The notes below the pieces were generated by a model. That model worked only from the letters and a program-made list of their open reading frames with translations. It was not told the DNA's origin and did not search any database. Shown here in pieces: positions 5,988-7,572 of a stretch of 7,572 nt of DNA (position 1 is the first letter of the stretch; the number at the start of each line of letters is the position of its first letter). The stretch is taken from assembly GCA_025966435.1 (NCBI GenBank), contig JAICRQ010000161.1:1-7572 (forward strand), written 5' to 3'. The stretch comes from Anaerolineales bacterium. GTDB taxonomy: Bacteria > Chloroflexota > Anaerolineae > Anaerolineales > Villigracilaceae. Position numbers and translations under genes: made by a program.

Positions 5988-6618
5988 ACAAATTATCGGT
6001 ACGCTTCAATATTTGCGCCAAAATTTCCTTTGCATTCATCACCGCCCTTGCCCGATGGCTGAGGCGGTTTTTTTCTTCCATGGAAAGCTCTGCCATGGTC
6101 TTCCCCAACTCGGATAACAGAAAAATAGGGTCATAACCAAAGCCACCAGTACCGCGCTCTTCAGGGATGATCTCGCCTTCGCAAAAACCTTCAGCCAGAT
6201 GGGTTTCGCCATTTGAAACTGCCACCGCGATGGTAGCGTGGAAGCGCGCACTCCATGGGCGAGGTTTATCTTGAAGATTTCTTATTAAGAACGCGCGGCG
6301 TTCCGCGTCGGAGAGTTTTTGTCCGTCCTTTGAGCCATAGCGCGCGGAGTAGAGACCGGGTGCGCCATCCAGCGCATCCACTTCTAAGCCCGAGTCATCG
6401 GCAAGAGAGATCAGTCCGCTGGCTTGGGCGAAAGCAATAGCTTTCTTGGTCGCGTTCTCGGCATAGGTCTGCCCATCTTCCACAACATCCAAGTCGAGGT
6501 TGACTTGCACGGGTGTGACGAGCTCAACCCCCGTATCTTTAAGCAGGTCTTGTAGTTCTTTGATCTTGCCTTTGTTATTGGTGGCGATAAGCAGAGGTGA
6601 CCCTTTGCGTTTATTCAT
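5944..6618 (-). CDS. rdgB: XTP/dITP diphosphatase (non-canonical purine NTP pyrophosphatase, RdgB/HAM1)
   Basis: A 224-residue cytosolic house-cleaning enzyme that hydrolyses dITP, ITP and XTP to the monophosphate and pyrophosphate, keeping deaminated purines out of DNA and RNA. All family marks are present: LLIATNNKGKIKEL (9-22; phosphate binding), ENATKKA (54-60), LADDSGLEVDAL (72-83; metal and catalytic Asp), GAPGLYSARYG (85-95), GGFGYDPIF (158-166) and SHRARA (187-192; base recognition). The family is usually near 200 residues. Here an 18-residue polar tail after ILKR (TDNLSTSSHD and on) extends the protein, most of it coded opposite the end of the histidine kinase gene. The ATG at 6618 overlaps the queG stop by 8 bases, so the two are probably one minus-strand operon with rdgB second. 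The ribosome-binding sequence is weak (AGAAAAG), consistent with coupled translation. Confidence 0.96.
   Translation of the reverse strand: MNKRKGSPLLIATNNKGKIKELQDLLKDTGVELVTPVQVNLDLDVVEDGQTYAENATKKAIAFAQASGLISLADDSGLEVDALDGAPGLYSARYGSKDGQKLSDAERRAFLIRNLQDKPRPWSARFHATIAVAVSNGETHLAEGFCEGEIIPEERGTGGFGYDPIFLLSELGKTMAELSMEEKNRLSHRARAVMNAKEILAQILKRTDNLSTSSHDADDLRLPR
6041..6074 (+). terminator. Possible intrinsic terminator of the histidine kinase transcript, inside rdgB
   Basis: On the + strand ACCGCC (6041-6046) pairs with GGCGGT (6063-6068), a 6-bp GC-rich stem. The 16-base loop can itself form GCC-CGAT-GGC (6050-6059). A run of seven T (6068-6074) follows at once. It starts 53 bases after the kinase stop, a normal distance. 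On the other strand the same bases encode the conserved KNRLSHRARAV segment of RdgB, so part of the pattern may simply come from codons; an interrupted 6-bp stem is at the weak end for a terminator. Confidence 0.42.
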
Positions 6619-7572
6619 CTAGCTTTTCTGGTTTACCGTGGCGGGTCTCCCCTACCCGCTGTTTGATTTTCCTAATTGCCCACTGGGCGTGTTCTCGCAC
6701 CAGCGGCTCTTCATCATTTAGTACATTCTGTAAAACGGGTAAGGCGTGCATATCGCCTGTATTCCCAAGGGCGACCGCCACATTGCGCAGATACCCGCGT
6801 CGCTTGGCGCGTTTGACCGGGGTCCCTTTGAAGCGTTGATTAAATTCCTGTGCCGAGATAGATAATTCCCCGGTCAGTTGCTCGGCAGGGTTGTCGTCCC
6901 CAAAAGCAGGATCCCCTTCCTCAGCGAATCGATTCCAGGGGCAGACCATCTGGCAAATGTCGCAGCCAAACACCCAATTTCCGATTTTGTCACGTAATGC
7001 AACAGGGATTTCCTCCTTCAATTCAATTGTGAGATAGGAAATACAGCGGGTCGCGTCGATAGTACGGTCGGGGAGAATGCAGTTGGTGGGGCAGGCGTCG
7101 ATGCAGCGCGTGCAGGTGCCGCAGTGGTCGGTAACGAAGGGCGAGTCAGGCTCGAGGTCGAGATCAAGAAGAATCTCTGAAAGCAGGAAATAGGAACCAT
7201 GCCTGGGATGGATGAGACAGGTGTTCTTACCGATCCAGCCAATGCCGGCGCGCTGGGCAAGGTCCCGTTCGAGGATGGGTCCAGTATCCGTGTACCAGCG
7301 ATTCTTGACGGGACTGCCAACCTGCTCTTCGATAAATTGGACGAGACTCTTCATCCGTTCCGGGAGGACATCATGATAGTCCGCGCCCCAGGCGTAAGAT
7401 GCGACCCTGGCTTCATTCGCCTGCATTCCCATGGAAGGAGGGGAATAGGGCGTCGCAAGCACCAAAATGGATTTGCACTCCGGCATGATCTCACGCGGGT
7501 CGGCGCGGCGGAGGCGGGAACGTTCCGTGGCGAGATAGCCCATTGTGCCATGGCGTCCCTGAGCAAGCCAGC
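6611..7572 (-). CDS. queG: Epoxyqueuosine reductase QueG (N-terminus outside window)
   Basis: The cobalamin- and iron-sulfur-dependent enzyme that reduces epoxyqueuosine to queuosine in the wobble position of tRNAs for Asp, Asn, His and Tyr. The frame is open to the right edge (WLAQGRHGT precedes the Met at 7543, a conserved internal QueG segment), so this Met is not the start; 319 residues are visible. YTDTGPILERD (about 7264-7293) carries the conserved catalytic Asp and substrate Arg, and GIGWIGKNTCLI follows. Two [4Fe-4S] sites are complete: CGTCTRCIDACPTNC (about 7080-7122), then CISYLT and CDICQMVCPWN (about 6934-6966), giving the C-x2-C-x2/3-C-x3-C patterns of a bacterial ferredoxin-like domain. 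The C-terminus (about 6620-6810) is a HEAT-like helical repeat, NVAVALGNTGDMHALPVLQN and a second unit, involved in tRNA binding. The stop overlaps rdgB by 8 bases. No damage is seen. Confidence 0.96.
   Translation of the reverse strand, partial: WLAQGRHGTMGYLATERSRLRRADPREIMPECKSILVLATPYSPPSMGMQANEARVASYAWGADYHDVLPERMKSLVQFIEEQVGSPVKNRWYTDTGPILERDLAQRAGIGWIGKNTCLIHPRHGSYFLLSEILLDLDLEPDSPFVTDHCGTCTRCIDACPTNCILPDRTIDATRCISYLTIELKEEIPVALRDKIGNWVFGCDICQMVCPWNRFAEEGDPAFGDDNPAEQLTGELSISAQEFNQRFKGTPVKRAKRRGYLRNVAVALGNTGDMHALPVLQNVLNDEEPLVREHAQWAIRKIKQRVGETRHGKPEKLDE

Overview
The window reads as chromosomal DNA of a bacterium with moderately high GC. Gene content and protein style (a plant-type GDP-mannose 3,5-epimerase relative, a NarL-class sensor kinase with an N-terminal membrane block, very short or absent 5' leaders) suggest Chloroflexota, perhaps Anaerolineae. 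This is inferred from protein flavour, not from a marker gene. Eight protein genes fill almost the whole window, two of them cut by its edges. I see no RNA gene, insertion sequence, CRISPR array or long repeat, and no gap over 100 bases.

Bases 1-4172 look like the end of a surface-polysaccharide locus. The C-terminal part of a GDP-mannose 3,5-epimerase-like sugar-nucleotide enzyme (+) abuts a convergent family 2 glycosyltransferase (-), with the two stop codons touching. A 97-base divergent promoter region (1225-1321) separates the glycosyltransferase from a three-gene + strand operon: a miniature Wzz-like chain-length protein, a multi-spanning O-antigen ligase/polymerase family protein, and a PAPS-dependent sulfotransferase. 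Both junctions in this operon are 4-base ATGA overlaps. A simple model is that nucleotide sugars are made and assembled by the epimerase and glycosyltransferases, polymerised and length-controlled at the membrane, and decorated with sulfate.

Bases 4173-7572 are of another kind. A membrane-bound HisKA_3 histidine kinase with a GAF domain (+) has no response regulator beside it in the window. It overlaps tail to tail by 44 bases with a minus-strand housekeeping pair: queG (epoxyqueuosine reductase, N-terminus off the right edge) followed by rdgB (XTP/dITP pyrophosphatase), which overlap by 8 bases. An intrinsic-terminator-like hairpin for the kinase transcript lies inside the rdgB coding region.

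Nothing here is clearly a new kind of system. The most noteworthy points are the sulfotransferase-polymerase operon, a Lys in place of the expected His in the ligase/polymerase signature, the reduced Wzz-like protein, the short-leader promoters, and the overlapping convergent gene ends.
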